Positions 43,341 through 52,696 are shown, counted from the first letter of the stretch. The stretch is 64,000 nucleotides of DNA from Paenibacillus albidus (GCF_014644435.1 NZ_BMKR01000032.1:1-64000); one strand, 5' to 3'. Notes: generated from the sequence alone by a model not told the origin. A program made the numbers and translations.

Positions 43341-43380
43341 AAACAAGGATTCTCCCCTAACGGGTGAATCCCTGTTTTGT
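43341..43380 (-). terminator. Terminator of the polysaccharide deacetylase gene
   Basis: An imperfect hairpin, CAAAACAAGGATTC and GAATCCCTGTTTTG, with one mismatch in the stem and T-rich lower stem, 16 nt beyond the stop at 43396. Confidence 0.6.
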
Positions 43381-43395
43381 CTTCTGGTTCACTGA

Positions 43396-44106
43396 TCACC
43401 CGTGGACTGCCAGTTCATCCAGCCGGACGAATTGCAGGTCCCTGGATTGCAGCTGACCCAGCACCTCCTCCAGCGCTTCCAGCATAAAATAGGGCGCATT
43501 CCGGTCAGCACCGGGCGCTTCACCGCTGTCATGAAGCACAACTACAGTGCCATCTGTAATTTGGCTTAAGAGTGTTGAACGCAGTTTGGTCCGGCAGACC
43601 CTGCTGCTCCAGTCTCCGGCGATTAACGACCATAACGCGATCCGGTAGGGCTTGCGGAGGAAGAAATCAAAGATATTGATTAAGCCCCAGGGCGGACGGT
43701 AGTAGCTCGGGCGTATTCCAATGATGGATTCAATAATATCCGCTGAACGCTCCAAATGCTCACGCCGAATGGTCCCTGGCAGCATCAGCCAGTTGGAGAT
43801 ATGCTCATAGTTATGAATGCCGATCTGATGCCCTTCCCGGTGCATCCTGCGGATTAACTCCGGGTACTGCTCTGCTTGGGAGCCAAGTACAAAAAAGGTA
43901 GCTTTCACTTGATGCTGCTTCAAAAGATCCAGCAGCCTGGGTGTATATTGCGGATGTGGCCCATCATCAAAAGTGAACGCTGCCCGGTGCTTCGTGTGTC
44001 CCTTGCGAAGAACCCCCCAGCCGATCATTCTTGTCAGTATACTTGGGATAAACATATACAAAGTGGCGAGGCCTAACCCCGCCCCTGCCAAATAAGCAAG
44101 TATCAT
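43396..44106 (-). CDS. Polysaccharide deacetylase (NodB/CE4 family)
   Basis: A 236-aa membrane-anchored enzyme (N-terminal helix ILAYLAGAGLGLATLYMFI) that removes acetyl groups from a cell-wall or secreted glycan. The CE4 motifs are complete: TFDDGP (metal and base Asp), HQIGIHNYEH (metal His), RPPWG, and VVVLHDSG. It follows the YkoP-like gene by 16 nt in the same orientation and its own terminator closes the operon. Confidence 0.92.
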   Translation of the reverse strand: MILAYLAGAGLGLATLYMFIPSILTRMIGWGVLRKGHTKHRAAFTFDDGPHPQYTPRLLDLLKQHQVKATFFVLGSQAEQYPELIRRMHREGHQIGIHNYEHISNWLMLPGTIRREHLERSADIIESIIGIRPSYYRPPWGLINIFDFFLRKPYRIALWSLIAGDWSSRVCRTKLRSTLLSQITDGTVVVLHDSGEAPGADRNAPYFMLEALEEVLGQLQSRDLQFVRLDELAVHG

Positions 44107-44122
44107 ATTCCTCCGCCACCCC

Positions 44123-44725
44123 TTAACAAGGCAGATTCGCTGCGGGAGCGAAGCGGTTCCTCAGTGAAGTCCGCGAGTGGATCAGCAGCATCGGCACCAG
44201 CTTGTCAGTCCTCCGGCCGATCCGTTCTCTTCCGTCCGGATGCATGGCGGACAGCAGCAAACGAAGATAAAGGGTTGTGATATGTTCAAACAGACCGGGC
44301 TTCATCTGCCGTTGTTCAAATCCCAGTCCGTGTATCAACCCCCGGTGGAGCAGTGTAATCCCCATCAAAGCCTTGACGTCCCTGAATTCGGCTTGCGATT
44401 CAAAAGCAACATTAATTTGCTTCATCGATTGCCGCAGCAGCCGGGCTGTCTGGAGTGCAGCCCGGTCCGCACCTTCGGATTGAATCAGCTTGAGGATGGT
44501 CCCATTGTCCAGGTGAATCTCCCCCACCCATTCCCCTTTATGGATAACTGTCGCATCCTCACAGATTATGGCCTCTCCCCGGTGTTTTTTTAGCATCACC
44601 GTACATATGCCAAATCGCGCCGTGTGCGATCCACGAAAGTGGGACAACAGGGCAAATGCTTTTTCCCACAGCATCCAGACAGACTGGATCGTACTTTTGC
44701 GTATTTTGAAGCCCATAACATTCAC
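44123..44725 (-). CDS. YkoP-like protein (200 aa)
   Basis: A soluble or peripheral protein with the block GEAIICEDATVIHKGEWVGEIHLDN followed by GTILKLIQSEGADRAALQTARLL and FRDVKALMGITLLHRG, a pattern I associate with the YkoP family found beside polysaccharide deacetylases and YkoT-type glycosyltransferases. No catalytic motif is known to me. It is first in a two-gene operon with the deacetylase. Confidence 0.65.
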   Translation of the reverse strand: MNVMGFKIRKSTIQSVWMLWEKAFALLSHFRGSHTARFGICTVMLKKHRGEAIICEDATVIHKGEWVGEIHLDNGTILKLIQSEGADRAALQTARLLRQSMKQINVAFESQAEFRDVKALMGITLLHRGLIHGLGFEQRQMKPGLFEHITTLYLRLLLSAMHPDGRERIGRRTDKLVPMLLIHSRTSLRNRFAPAANLPC

Positions 44726-44832
44726 CTTTCTCTACAACGGTAATTGTCTTTCTATTCCCATTGTATCCAGTGAAGTTTTCTTTTTTCTTATCTGTATCTT
44801 ACAAAAATCTTAAGCTATATTGCCTCCCTTTG

Positions 44833-45597
44833 CTAAAATCCCATCTTGAACAGCCATGCAGCAAGCTTTTCCTCCCGCTCTTTAGAGTCATCTTCAGTGC
44901 TGTTATATTTACCCAGCCGATGCTCACCTGCTATACTGCCGTCGAGCATATATAAGACACGTTCGGCCTTCGCCGCAACCTTCGTATCGTGGGTGGCCAT
45001 TAGAATAGTGGTGCCTGAAAGGTTGATCTCCGCCAGGATATCCATGATTTCGCCGGCTGACTTTGAGTTCAGCGCACCGGTCGGCTCATCCCCGAACAGG
45101 ATATCCGGTTCATTGATCAAAGCCCGGCAGATGGCTGCACGCTGCAGCTGGCCACCCGACACCTGTGTAATGTCACGCTCGGCCAGGGCGGAAATACCGG
45201 ATTTCCTCATTAACTCAGCTGCTCTATGATTAATGGCGCTGCGGCTGCTGTTGTTTGCCTGGTAAGCGGACAAAATGATGTTATCCCGGATGTTCAGATT
45301 CTTGAGCAAATGCATTTGCTGAAAAATAAATCCCATCTTGTTCAGACGTAGTCCCGCTAATTCATTCTCGGAAAGACCTGCAAGCTCCTGTCCATTAAAA
45401 ACAACGCTCCCCGCTGTCATTTCGTCCATCCCGCTGACCGTATAGAGCAGTGTGGATTTGCCAGAACCCGATGGACCCATCAGGGCAACGAATTCCCCCG
45501 GCCAGATCTGCAGGTCTATTTCTTTCAGCACCGGCTGCCGAAGATTCTGGCCTGTCACATAATCCTTGCTTAAGCCCTTCGTCTCCAAGATAAACAT
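44833..45597 (-). CDS. ABC transporter ATPase, MacB/LolD type
   Basis: 254 aa. Walker A GPSGSGKST, Q-loop FIFQQMHLLKNL, signature VSGGQLQRAAI, Walker B ILFGDEPTGAL and H-loop MATHDTKVA. The C-terminus has a charged tail. It starts 11 nt after the FtsX-like permease and is the last gene of a TetR-MFS-permease-ATPase operon. Confidence 0.92.
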   Translation of the reverse strand: MFILETKGLSKDYVTGQNLRQPVLKEIDLQIWPGEFVALMGPSGSGKSTLLYTVSGMDEMTAGSVVFNGQELAGLSENELAGLRLNKMGFIFQQMHLLKNLNIRDNIILSAYQANNSSRSAINHRAAELMRKSGISALAERDITQVSGGQLQRAAICRALINEPDILFGDEPTGALNSKSAGEIMDILAEINLSGTTILMATHDTKVAAKAERVLYMLDGSIAGEHRLGKYNSTEDDSKEREEKLAAWLFKMGF

Positions 45598-45608
45598 GAT
45601 CTCTCCCC

Positions 45609-47948
45609 CTATGCAACAATTTGTTTCGTTATACTGGATGTTCCCCTCGACCGGCTGCTCACCAAAGTGGTAACCGTCACCACCAGCAGCAAAACTGCCG
45701 GAAGAAGCAGATAGGCCGCTGCCGGATTGACCACCAGCTGAATTCTGGAAGCCCCCATAAACGAACCCAGCAGCCCGACCAGACTTTGCCCGATTGTGCC
45801 TGAGGCCAAGATTCCAAAGAGAATGCCTGTCACTGAGATCAGCAGCAATCTTACCAAATACTGCATGCGGATATCCTGCCGTGTGAAGCCCAGACTGCGC
45901 ATAATAGCCATTTGCGGGGAATCCTTGGCCAGCTGCATTTTCAGGAACAAAGAGGTTATCAAGATAGAAATCGATAAGCCAATCCCTGCCGCCAGCAGGG
46001 TAACCAGCTTGAGCTGGCTAATGGTATTGCCCAGAGTCTGGGAGAGATAGCTTTGCAGATGAGTAATTTTAGCCGGGTAAAAGGCTTCGGCATACTGGTC
46101 CATTTTCGCCTGAACCGAAACCCCGGGCAACACATCCAGCGCCACGACATACCAGAGCACACTGTTAGGATCATGGGGCAGCTGCGCCTTGGCTGTCCTG
46201 CCTCCGTTGGTGATATCCTGATAGATCCCGCTGACCTTCATTTCCTTTTCGGCTCCACCCACCAGGAGGACCAGCGTGTCCCCGACCTTTTTATCCAGTT
46301 CGCTTGCATTCAGATCTGAAAGCGCGAGTTCATTGTTATTGCCAGGAGCCGCTCCGCTTATATAGGACAATGGAAAGATCGAGAAATCCCCACTCTCCAC
46401 GTTAAGATTCTCCCACACACCATCGCCGCCGAGCACCTTAAAACGTGAAGTAATCAGCGGTGAATACCGCTTGATCTCCGGGTCATTGTCAATGGCAGCA
46501 GTCAAACGTTCAAACCGTTGCTCAGTATCCTTCGACTGCTGTAAATCAATACGAATATCACTTTGGCCTACCCCCATGTACGCAACGAAACCGGGAGACT
46601 GCAGCGTATTCAACAAATTTACCGGCACAATGATGATAAATACACAAATGACATAGACGAACAACAGCAGTGTGAACGTGGAAATCCGTGCCATCAGATC
46701 CTTTAGTCCAAGAAAGGTATTTACCTTCATATATTTGCGCTTGTCGAGCTTTAACCAGCGGGCACCTGAACGCTTCTCATGAACTGTTCCTGAACGCAGA
46801 GCTTCCACTGCCGATATACGGCTCAACCTTCTCAGAATCATCCGGCAGAACAGTATAACCATTCCAAAGATCAGACACACCGCCAGAACGGGTACAGTAT
46901 GCTTAAGCCAGCTGTTCGGAGCAGCTCCCAGATACAGACTGATGTTGGCTGTAAATAACCGCATCACAGCAAGTGAGATGAAATAGCCGCCAAGCGATGA
47001 CAGTGCTGCTATAACGGTGTATTTGGCCAAATAAATCCGTTTGATCTCCTGCTGCGGGATGCCGATCGCTTTCATGACACCAATCTCTCTGTAATCCTCC
47101 TCCATAGTGGCAATCATCGTAAATCGCAGACATAACACGGCAATCAGCATCAGCAGAAAGCTTACCAGTATAATGACGATTGCGATAATTCCGTCGGTCA
47201 GGGCATTTAGTGTCTTGAATAAAGAATAATCAATCGCGGGCCCTTTATTCGGCATGTCCGAAGCTTGATAGGCATTGCTGAATTCACTAAGCTTGCTCAG
47301 ATCGGTAAGCTGAAATTCAAGCAGATATTCGATCTCGCCGAGGTTTCCCTGAAGTCTTCTGAAATCAGCATCGTTCACCACAAAACGTTTGGAGCTGACA
47401 ATGGACGGATTCATTTGCACATCACGCACAAAATGGGCAATGGTAAATTCCTGCTCAAAGGTCCCGCTTGCAATACGGACGGGATCACCAATCTTCAGAT
47501 TGTGCTGCTGCATGTAATAGATAGGAACCGCAATTTCTCCCGCAGCTACCTGGATGACCTGATTATCGAGATTCAGGAGCAAATCAAAAGAAGGGTTCTG
47601 TCTTACAAAGCCGATGTCCATTACGCTGTTCTCTTCCGATTGTCCGCTCGGACCAAGGAATATATGTGAGCCGTCAATCCCGAGCATTTCCACCGTCTGC
47701 TGGTCCGCTATCAGTGGTTGCTCCGATACAAAGCGCTGAACAGTGTCCCTGTCAAGCGGTCCGGCATGCATCTGCACGTAATGGGGGGCTTTGGATTGGG
47801 CCAGCAGATGATTCAAGGAGCCGGACAGCTCCATAATCATGTGGGAAGCTGCGGCCATAAGCAGGGCTGACAGCAATATAAATACAAACAGCACCAGAGT
47901 GATGATCTTATTTCTTTGAAAATCGCGTTTTACAATTTGCAGCAGCAT
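45609..47948 (-). CDS. FtsX-family ABC permease (779 aa)
   Basis: A large permease with an N-terminal helix, a ~200-residue extracellular domain, three helices (IAIVIILVSFLLMLIAVLCL and two more), a fourth helix and a second extracellular domain, then three more helices near the C-terminus. FtsX-type motifs include EDYREIGVMKAIGIPQQEIKR and DSPQMAIMRSLGFTRQDIR. Together with the ATPase it forms a MacB/type VII-like mechanotransmitter or lipid/peptide exporter. Bce-type permeases have a different topology (ten helices, one domain). Confidence 0.9.
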   Translation of the reverse strand: MLLQIVKRDFQRNKIITLVLFVFILLSALLMAAASHMIMELSGSLNHLLAQSKAPHYVQMHAGPLDRDTVQRFVSEQPLIADQQTVEMLGIDGSHIFLGPSGQSEENSVMDIGFVRQNPSFDLLLNLDNQVIQVAAGEIAVPIYYMQQHNLKIGDPVRIASGTFEQEFTIAHFVRDVQMNPSIVSSKRFVVNDADFRRLQGNLGEIEYLLEFQLTDLSKLSEFSNAYQASDMPNKGPAIDYSLFKTLNALTDGIIAIVIILVSFLLMLIAVLCLRFTMIATMEEDYREIGVMKAIGIPQQEIKRIYLAKYTVIAALSSLGGYFISLAVMRLFTANISLYLGAAPNSWLKHTVPVLAVCLIFGMVILFCRMILRRLSRISAVEALRSGTVHEKRSGARWLKLDKRKYMKVNTFLGLKDLMARISTFTLLLFVYVICVFIIIVPVNLLNTLQSPGFVAYMGVGQSDIRIDLQQSKDTEQRFERLTAAIDNDPEIKRYSPLITSRFKVLGGDGVWENLNVESGDFSIFPLSYISGAAPGNNNELALSDLNASELDKKVGDTLVLLVGGAEKEMKVSGIYQDITNGGRTAKAQLPHDPNSVLWYVVALDVLPGVSVQAKMDQYAEAFYPAKITHLQSYLSQTLGNTISQLKLVTLLAAGIGLSISILITSLFLKMQLAKDSPQMAIMRSLGFTRQDIRMQYLVRLLLISVTGILFGILASGTIGQSLVGLLGSFMGASRIQLVVNPAAAYLLLPAVLLLVVTVTTLVSSRSRGTSSITKQIVA

Positions 47949-47988
47949 GAATTTGCCTCTCCTCCCGTTCTTAACTTAGAAACTGCCG

Positions 47989-49257
47989 TTATTCCAGAAC
48001 CCGGATGGATCTGATGCGGGGAATGACGATGGCAAGCATGCCAATCAGCAAGCCGGAGACGATAAATAATAAACCAATTCCCCGGCCCTCGCCAATCCCA
48101 ACCACTCTCCCTACTGTAGCAGCCAATAGTCCGCCCTCCCGCAGCAGCGGGTTAAAGACTTGATCCGCCAAAATACCGGAGAGCGCGTACGCAGCCACAT
48201 AACCAAGCTGTGATAAGATGCCAATCATGCCCCACACCCTGCCTTGGGTCTCATTGGCAATATTCTTGCGGATCATAACGTCAGCGGTGGTATTTATAAA
48301 GGGGAGAGCCGCAAAAAAGCAAAAGCCTGCCAAGGTGATGAAGTAAATATTGGTGCTCAAACCGGTCAGAGAAAAGCAGATGCCGGCAAAACCCAGGCTG
48401 ATAGCCAATACGCTGGTAAATTTGCCGCCGATGCTGAAAATACCGATAACCAAACTCCCGATGAGCATCCCTGCAGCGCTTATGGACATGATCGTCCCCA
48501 GCGTCCGGGAATCTGTCAAGGGAAGCAGCATCGGTGTAAACAAGGTCTGGAGAAAGCCCATATAAAAGGTAACCACGGACAGAATGAGAGTGAGGTGCAG
48601 AACCCCTTTCGCCGAGACCAGAGCCTCCCAGCCTTCCTTCAAGTCATGAATCAATGATTGCCGAGCCTTTGCTTTATGTATAATCTGCATCTTCCTTTTG
48701 ACAGCAAACACGGTAAGCAATGTAACAAAAAAAGTAGAAATATCAATGATCAGAATACTCTGGATGTCCATAAATCCCAGCAGGATGCCGGCGATGACCG
48801 GGGAGAGAAGGTATTTGGAGGAGGAGGCCAGCTGAACCAGGCCACTGGCCTTGGCGAACTGCTCTTCTGTCAATAAATCCGTTATCGTAGCCTTATAAGC
48901 AGGTTCGAGCAGTGAGACAAATACCGAGCTGAACATAACCCCCAGACAGATCTGCCACAGGGCAGGCTCACCCGTCAGCACAGCCATCAGGATAAACACA
49001 AGACCACAAGCCGAGAACAGGTCGCCGATCATCATCAGCAGCCGCCGGTCAAAGCGGTCTGCCAATACGCCGCCCAGAGGACTAAGCAGTATAGAAGGGA
49101 GAAATGCACATAAGGTTACCAGTGCAACACTGGCCGCCGTCTGTGTCATTTGATAGACATAGATGCCAAGCGCAAAAGCCGTCAGGCCGCTGCCTATGCT
49201 GGATATCCACTCCCCTGTCCACAACACCAGGAATTTCCCAAAGGATTTATGGCTCAA
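47989..49257 (-). CDS. MFS transporter (12-helix efflux type)
   Basis: 422 aa. Twelve hydrophobic helices, the motif A region GGVLADRFDRRLLMMIGD between helices two and three, and an efflux-type layout (WISSIGSGLTAFALGIYVYQMTQTAASVAL start). It overlaps the TetR stop by 4 nt and is 40 nt upstream of the permease gene. It is probably a drug exporter under TetR control. Confidence 0.92.
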   Translation of the reverse strand: MSHKSFGKFLVLWTGEWISSIGSGLTAFALGIYVYQMTQTAASVALVTLCAFLPSILLSPLGGVLADRFDRRLLMMIGDLFSACGLVFILMAVLTGEPALWQICLGVMFSSVFVSLLEPAYKATITDLLTEEQFAKASGLVQLASSSKYLLSPVIAGILLGFMDIQSILIIDISTFFVTLLTVFAVKRKMQIIHKAKARQSLIHDLKEGWEALVSAKGVLHLTLILSVVTFYMGFLQTLFTPMLLPLTDSRTLGTIMSISAAGMLIGSLVIGIFSIGGKFTSVLAISLGFAGICFSLTGLSTNIYFITLAGFCFFAALPFINTTADVMIRKNIANETQGRVWGMIGILSQLGYVAAYALSGILADQVFNPLLREGGLLAATVGRVVGIGEGRGIGLLFIVSGLLIGMLAIVIPRIRSIRVLE

Positions 49258-49916
49258 TCTCTCCTCTCGCCTCCTTCATCCTGGGGCAGCTGTGCAAACA
49301 TTTGGGTGACATAAGAGAAGCTGCCCTTCTTGGCCCCCAGCGTAGTCTCCATAATGTAGATGAAGGCCTGGATCTTCTGCATCATTTCCTCGGGTGTCCA
49401 ATGAAACAACCCCTCATCAAACAAGAACTGGGAGGAAATCAACAGAAACTCAATCGATTCCTGCGGATATGGGGTATGGAAGAGCTGCTCCTCAACTCCC
49501 TGTTTAATTACGCCGGTCAATACAGGAGTCAGCTGCAAAATGGTCTCCGTCAAACTTTTCTGGTGCAGCTGGGCATTGTCGGCCTCGTGGAACTGCTCGA
49601 TCAGGTGACTTTTTCTGCCAGCAGCATCCGGCTTTTGCGCCATCACGATCCGCAGCAGCTTCTCATGCACAGTAAGCTTCGGGTCCATGGCAATCTGCTT
49701 GGCAGCGGCGACACCAGCCTCGATAATCCGTTGCACAACGGCATCCATTACCTCCTCCTTGGATTTGAAATAATAATAGAAGGTGCCTTTGGCAATTCCG
49801 ATGGCCTGCAGCATATCGTTTATGGTTGTTTTGGTATAACCTTTACTGAAAAAAAGCAATTCTGCCGTATCTAAAATTTCATTTCGGCGTTCTTCGGGTT
49901 CTTTGGATACTCTCAT
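49254..49916 (-). CDS. TetR-family repressor of the efflux operon
   Basis: About 220 aa. ATG 49916 has GTGGAGG upstream. N-terminal helix-turn-helix (EILDTAELLFFSKGYTKTTINDMLQAIGIAKGTFYYYFKSKEE), then an all-helical ligand-binding domain. It is first in the operon. The 19-bp palindrome at 49937-49955, between -10 and the start codon, is its likely operator, giving drug-inducible autorepression. Confidence 0.92.
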   Translation of the reverse strand: MRVSKEPEERRNEILDTAELLFFSKGYTKTTINDMLQAIGIAKGTFYYYFKSKEEVMDAVVQRIIEAGVAAAKQIAMDPKLTVHEKLLRIVMAQKPDAAGRKSHLIEQFHEADNAQLHQKSLTETILQLTPVLTGVIKQGVEEQLFHTPYPQESIEFLLISSQFLFDEGLFHWTPEEMMQKIQAFIYIMETTLGAKKGSFSYVTQMFAQLPQDEGGERRD

Positions 49917-49936
49917 CGTAACTGCCTCCACATTTA

Positions 49937-49988
49937 TAGACTGACCGTCGGTCTACTAATATTATAGTTCAAACACTTAGGATGTCAA
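49937..49988 (-). promoter_or_regulatory. Promoter and TetR operator of the efflux operon
   Basis: On the minus strand, a near-consensus promoter: TTGACA (49988-49983), 16 nt, TATAAT (49966-49961). Just downstream, TAGACTGACCGTCGGTCTA (49937-49955) is a 9-1-9 palindrome with one mismatched pair, a typical TetR-type site covering the transcription start. Confidence 0.85.
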
Positions 49989-50031
49989 TCACTGATTACC
50001 CGGTCAAAAGACTAAACGTGTTAGTTACAGA

Positions 50032-50066
50032 AGAAGCCCCTGCAGAATCACTCTGCAGGGACTTCT
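50032..50066. terminator. Hairpin between the TetR promoter and the PHP gene
   Basis: A 15-bp stem with one mismatch (50032-50046 and 50052-50066; CCCTGCAGA core, 5-nt loop), lying 28 nt past the PHP stop. T runs are short on both strands. Confidence 0.6.
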
Positions 50067-50093
50067 ATAAAAGAAAAATATATAAGACTATTG

Positions 50094-50873
50094 CTAATTA
50101 TGCACTTCATCTCTGGATGGGGCTTCGCCCAGCATCTGCTTAAGCAGCTTTTTCATCATGACGGCCCCCTTTACCTTCTCGGGAAGACAAGGAGAAACCA
50201 CAATTTCATACTCGCCTTCGCGGATAACCGACTTCAGCTCCTCCACGGTTACACAGGCTGTGCGCAGACGGTTGACGACACTGCCATACTGCAGACATTG
50301 ATGGCTGTCACTTCCGCCGATAACAGGAAGCCCAAGGTTCTCGGCAAAGGGCATGATAAGCTGCCGGTAAACAGATTCGCCCTGGCTGTAAATATCCTTG
50401 GCGTTGAGATCCAGCGCGTCCAGGCGACGCAGCAATATTGGGTCCAGATGATGCAGAGGGGTAGATACCCGGAACGGATGGGCACCAATCTTCCATAGGC
50501 CAAAGGCATCGGCCAGGTCCAGCAGATTCCGGAAGGAGATAAATTCACCGTCTTGGGTATGGTCCTCCAGGCGCGAGCGGACAGCCAGAATATGCTCTTT
50601 TTGCCCGATTAACAGAATATGGCCGGTCTCGGCGATATCCACCTCCATCCCCGGAAATACCATCAAACCCTCCGCGTCATAATAATGGCCGTTGTAAGGA
50701 TAGGTGTTGTCCAGCGTATCATACATCCCGCAAAAATTAGCTGTATTAAAATGTTCTGTCAGGGCCAGCGCCTGCAACCCGTTCGCTTTGGCTTCGGTCA
50801 CCATTTCCCGGAAATAATCGAGAGAGAAACCGGATTTCTTGGACAAGTTGGCGTGGGTATGCAATACAGGCAT
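50094..50873 (-). CDS. PHP-domain phosphoesterase-like protein, 5' end at a deletion scar
   Basis: A 259-aa PHP protein with motif I VLHTHANLSKK (metal His pair), ALTEHFNT (motif II), GMEVDIAETGHILLIG, AHPFR (motif III) and GGSDSHQ (motif IV): all metal ligands are present, so a metal-dependent phosphoesterase fold. The ATG at 50873 abuts antisense RpiR sequence, has no ribosome binding site before it, and family members start a few residues earlier. A deletion probably removed its own leader, so expression is doubtful. Confidence 0.75.
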   Translation of the reverse strand: MPVLHTHANLSKKSGFSLDYFREMVTEAKANGLQALALTEHFNTANFCGMYDTLDNTYPYNGHYYDAEGLMVFPGMEVDIAETGHILLIGQKEHILAVRSRLEDHTQDGEFISFRNLLDLADAFGLWKIGAHPFRVSTPLHHLDPILLRRLDALDLNAKDIYSQGESVYRQLIMPFAENLGLPVIGGSDSHQCLQYGSVVNRLRTACVTVEELKSVIREGEYEIVVSPCLPEKVKGAVMMKKLLKQMLGEAPSRDEVHN

Positions 50874-51533
50874 GCCAAGGATTTCAAAAACCGCCTGCGC
50901 TTCCGTTTGGAGTCAACACCTTCTGTGAAAATGCGTGACGCGATCGAACGAACCGACGATAATTCACTGCCACAAACCTTGCTTGATATTTGCACGCATC
51001 ATCTGCAGGAAACACGCCGCTACTTAAGAGACGATCAGTTGCAGCGAGCCGTGAACATTCTGTCGGAGGCCAATACTGTTTATGTATACAGTCCCGGGCC
51101 TTGTGCCGGCTTGGCTGAATTTATGCGCTACCGCATGGCCCGCTTTGGGCTTAATCTGAAGATCATGGCCCCAAGCGGGCATGAGCTGTTGGAGTCACTG
51201 CTGCATGCGGGGGGCAAGGATGCGGTACTGATCTTCGGATTTGTTCATCTGCTGCCGGAGACAGAGGTTATCCTTGACTATGCGCGTGAAGCGGGGTATC
51301 CGGTGATCCTGATTACGGACAGGCTGGTATACCCCCGGGCTCAGGAGGCAGAAGTTGTTCTCTACGCCGGGCGGGGCGAGGTTTGGGAATTCCACTCCAT
51401 GGCGGGCCCTACGTATATTATTGAGAATTTGATTCTTGGGGTGGGCCTCTCCCGCAAAGAGGACAGTCTGGGTAACCTGGACAAGCTGCAGCGGTTGAGG
51501 GTGCAGTATGGCAGCAAACTCCCACGAAATTAA
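50871..51533 (+). pseudogene. MurR/RpiR-family regulator lacking its DNA-binding domain
   Basis: From KDFKNRLRFRLESTPSVKM the sequence matches the junction after the N-terminal helix-turn-helix of RpiR proteins. It continues through a full SIS domain (ANTVYVYSPGPCAGLAEFMRYRMARFG, EFHSMAGPTYIIENLILG) to the stop at 51533. The ~75 residues of the helix-turn-helix and the start codon are missing: upstream of 50871 the sequence is the PHP gene read backwards. An ATG at 50931 could only give an isolated SIS domain. Normally such a regulator would be divergent from and control the PHP gene. Confidence 0.8.
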
Positions 51534-51562
51534 AGGTCACTCCCCTTGCCTTTCATGTGGAC

Positions 51563-51608
51563 AAAAAAAGGAGGCCCCCACCATTTACAATGGCTTGGAG
51601 ACCTCCTT
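51563..51608 (-). terminator. Terminator after the 185-aa lipoprotein gene
   Basis: AAGGAGG (51568-51574) and CCTCCTT (51602-51608) with an inner CCA/TGG extension; seven A at 51563-51569 give the minus-strand T run. It also lies 30 nt past the RpiR stop on the other strand. Confidence 0.7.
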
Positions 51609-51634
51609 GTTCTCTTAAATGAGAAGAGACAATC

Positions 51635-52192
51635 TTATTTAACTTCGGTAGCGCCAGTCACTTTACCATCAATTACAGCAGTTGCTTTCACATCTTCGCT
51701 GGCAAAGTACAGGTTGCCGTCAATGGTTGCCGACTCATGCAGATTAAAGCCTTTGGCTTCTACGTAAACATCACCTTTGATGGTTCCGCCTTGAACTCGC
51801 AAATTCTCGCTTTGTACGGTCAACTTAGGTACAGTCAATGTGTAGCTTGCCGTGATCTTATGATCTGCATCCTGGGCATATAAGGCAATCTTGCGGTAAA
51901 CATCGCGGTCCGCTGCCCCTTTATCATGGAATTCACCGGCAACTGTCACTTCTTCCTCCAAGGTTACATCGTTAAGAGTAGCAATGATCCAGGTGCCGCT
52001 TTCGCTTACCGCTTGTTTGAAGGCATCACCTTGGTTAACGATAGACGCTGTAGTCACGGCATCCACCTGTTCTGCTGCAGGAGCCGGACTGGCTGCCTGA
52101 TTGGCAGTGTTCGCTTTATCATTCCCGCCACACCCCGATAATACCGCTACTGCAATTCCTGCCACAAGCAAATGTTTTGCAAATTTCATCAA
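51635..52192 (-). CDS. Lipoprotein with bactofilin/polymer-forming-like repeats
   Basis: 185 aa with lipobox VAVLSGC. After an Ala/Pro-rich linker and a GDAFKQAVSESGTWIIATLNDVTLEEEVTVAGEF segment, the C-terminal ~60 residues run as short strand repeats (LTVQSENLRVQGGTIKGDVY, then GNLYFASEDVKATAVIDGKVTG), as in polymer-forming or pentapeptide-type beta solenoids. Function unknown; likely surface. Monocistronic. Confidence 0.7.
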   Translation of the reverse strand: MMKFAKHLLVAGIAVAVLSGCGGNDKANTANQAASPAPAAEQVDAVTTASIVNQGDAFKQAVSESGTWIIATLNDVTLEEEVTVAGEFHDKGAADRDVYRKIALYAQDADHKITASYTLTVPKLTVQSENLRVQGGTIKGDVYVEAKGFNLHESATIDGNLYFASEDVKATAVIDGKVTGATEVK

Positions 52193-52281
52193 TAATTCCC
52201 CCTATGCTTTATGGCTTTATAATAGTTCAAAAATTTAAGATTTAATGTGATATAATTCACAATGTTTAGTTTATTTTTTAA

Positions 52282-52680
52282 CTATTTCCGCTTCTTTTTT
52301 GCTTCTTTTTTAAGTGCAGCTTTTTCAGCGTTCTCTGCCACACGGAATTTAACGATGCGGCTGATTAATTCCAAAGGCACAGGTTGCGCAAGCGGAAATT
52401 GGATGGCCCCTTTTGAGCTTTTATAACCAGCTAGTTCCTCTTTAAAAGCTTCAATACCGCTGGGAGCCGGATAGAATCCGATGTGATTGCTATAGGCGGC
52501 AAAATGAACCAGATTCCCGTGCTGTTCAAACGTCGGCATCTGGTAACTGATTTTTTCCCGTGCCTCCGGGGCGGAATCTCTGATTCCTTGTCTTATCTCT
52601 TGCAGGATCTGTTGAACCTCGGGAGAAAAAGCGGCGATATATTCATCAATCGATTCAACATTAGTTTTGTTGTTATCCAT
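52282..52680 (-). CDS. DUF1801 / YdhG-like protein
   Basis: About 132 aa. ATG 52680 has AAAAGGAGA upstream; longer frames are not coding. The family pattern is ESIDEYIAAFSPEVQQILQEIRQGIRDSAPEAREKISYQMPTF-type with YSNHIGFYPAPSGIEAF and KGAIQFPLAQPVPLELI, ending in a lysine-rich tail. YdhG/Fra-like proteins of this fold have been linked to intracellular iron handling. It is 16 nt after the Imm22 gene. Confidence 0.85.
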   Translation of the reverse strand: MDNNKTNVESIDEYIAAFSPEVQQILQEIRQGIRDSAPEAREKISYQMPTFEQHGNLVHFAAYSNHIGFYPAPSGIEAFKEELAGYKSSKGAIQFPLAQPVPLELISRIVKFRVAENAEKAALKKEAKKKRK

Positions 52681-52696
52681 AGGCTTCTCCTTTTCC

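Larger units (their letters stand above)
42855..43395. other. Gene-free spacer with repeat copy 2
   Basis: No gene seen. It holds the second copy of the four-unit repeat (43045-43240), further weak unit-like sequences near 42958 and 43318, and the terminator of the deacetylase gene. Confidence 0.6.

Noticed and set aside
50619..50870. N-terminal extension of the RpiR frame
   Set aside because: These codons are the complement of the PHP gene and do not resemble an RpiR helix-turn-helix.
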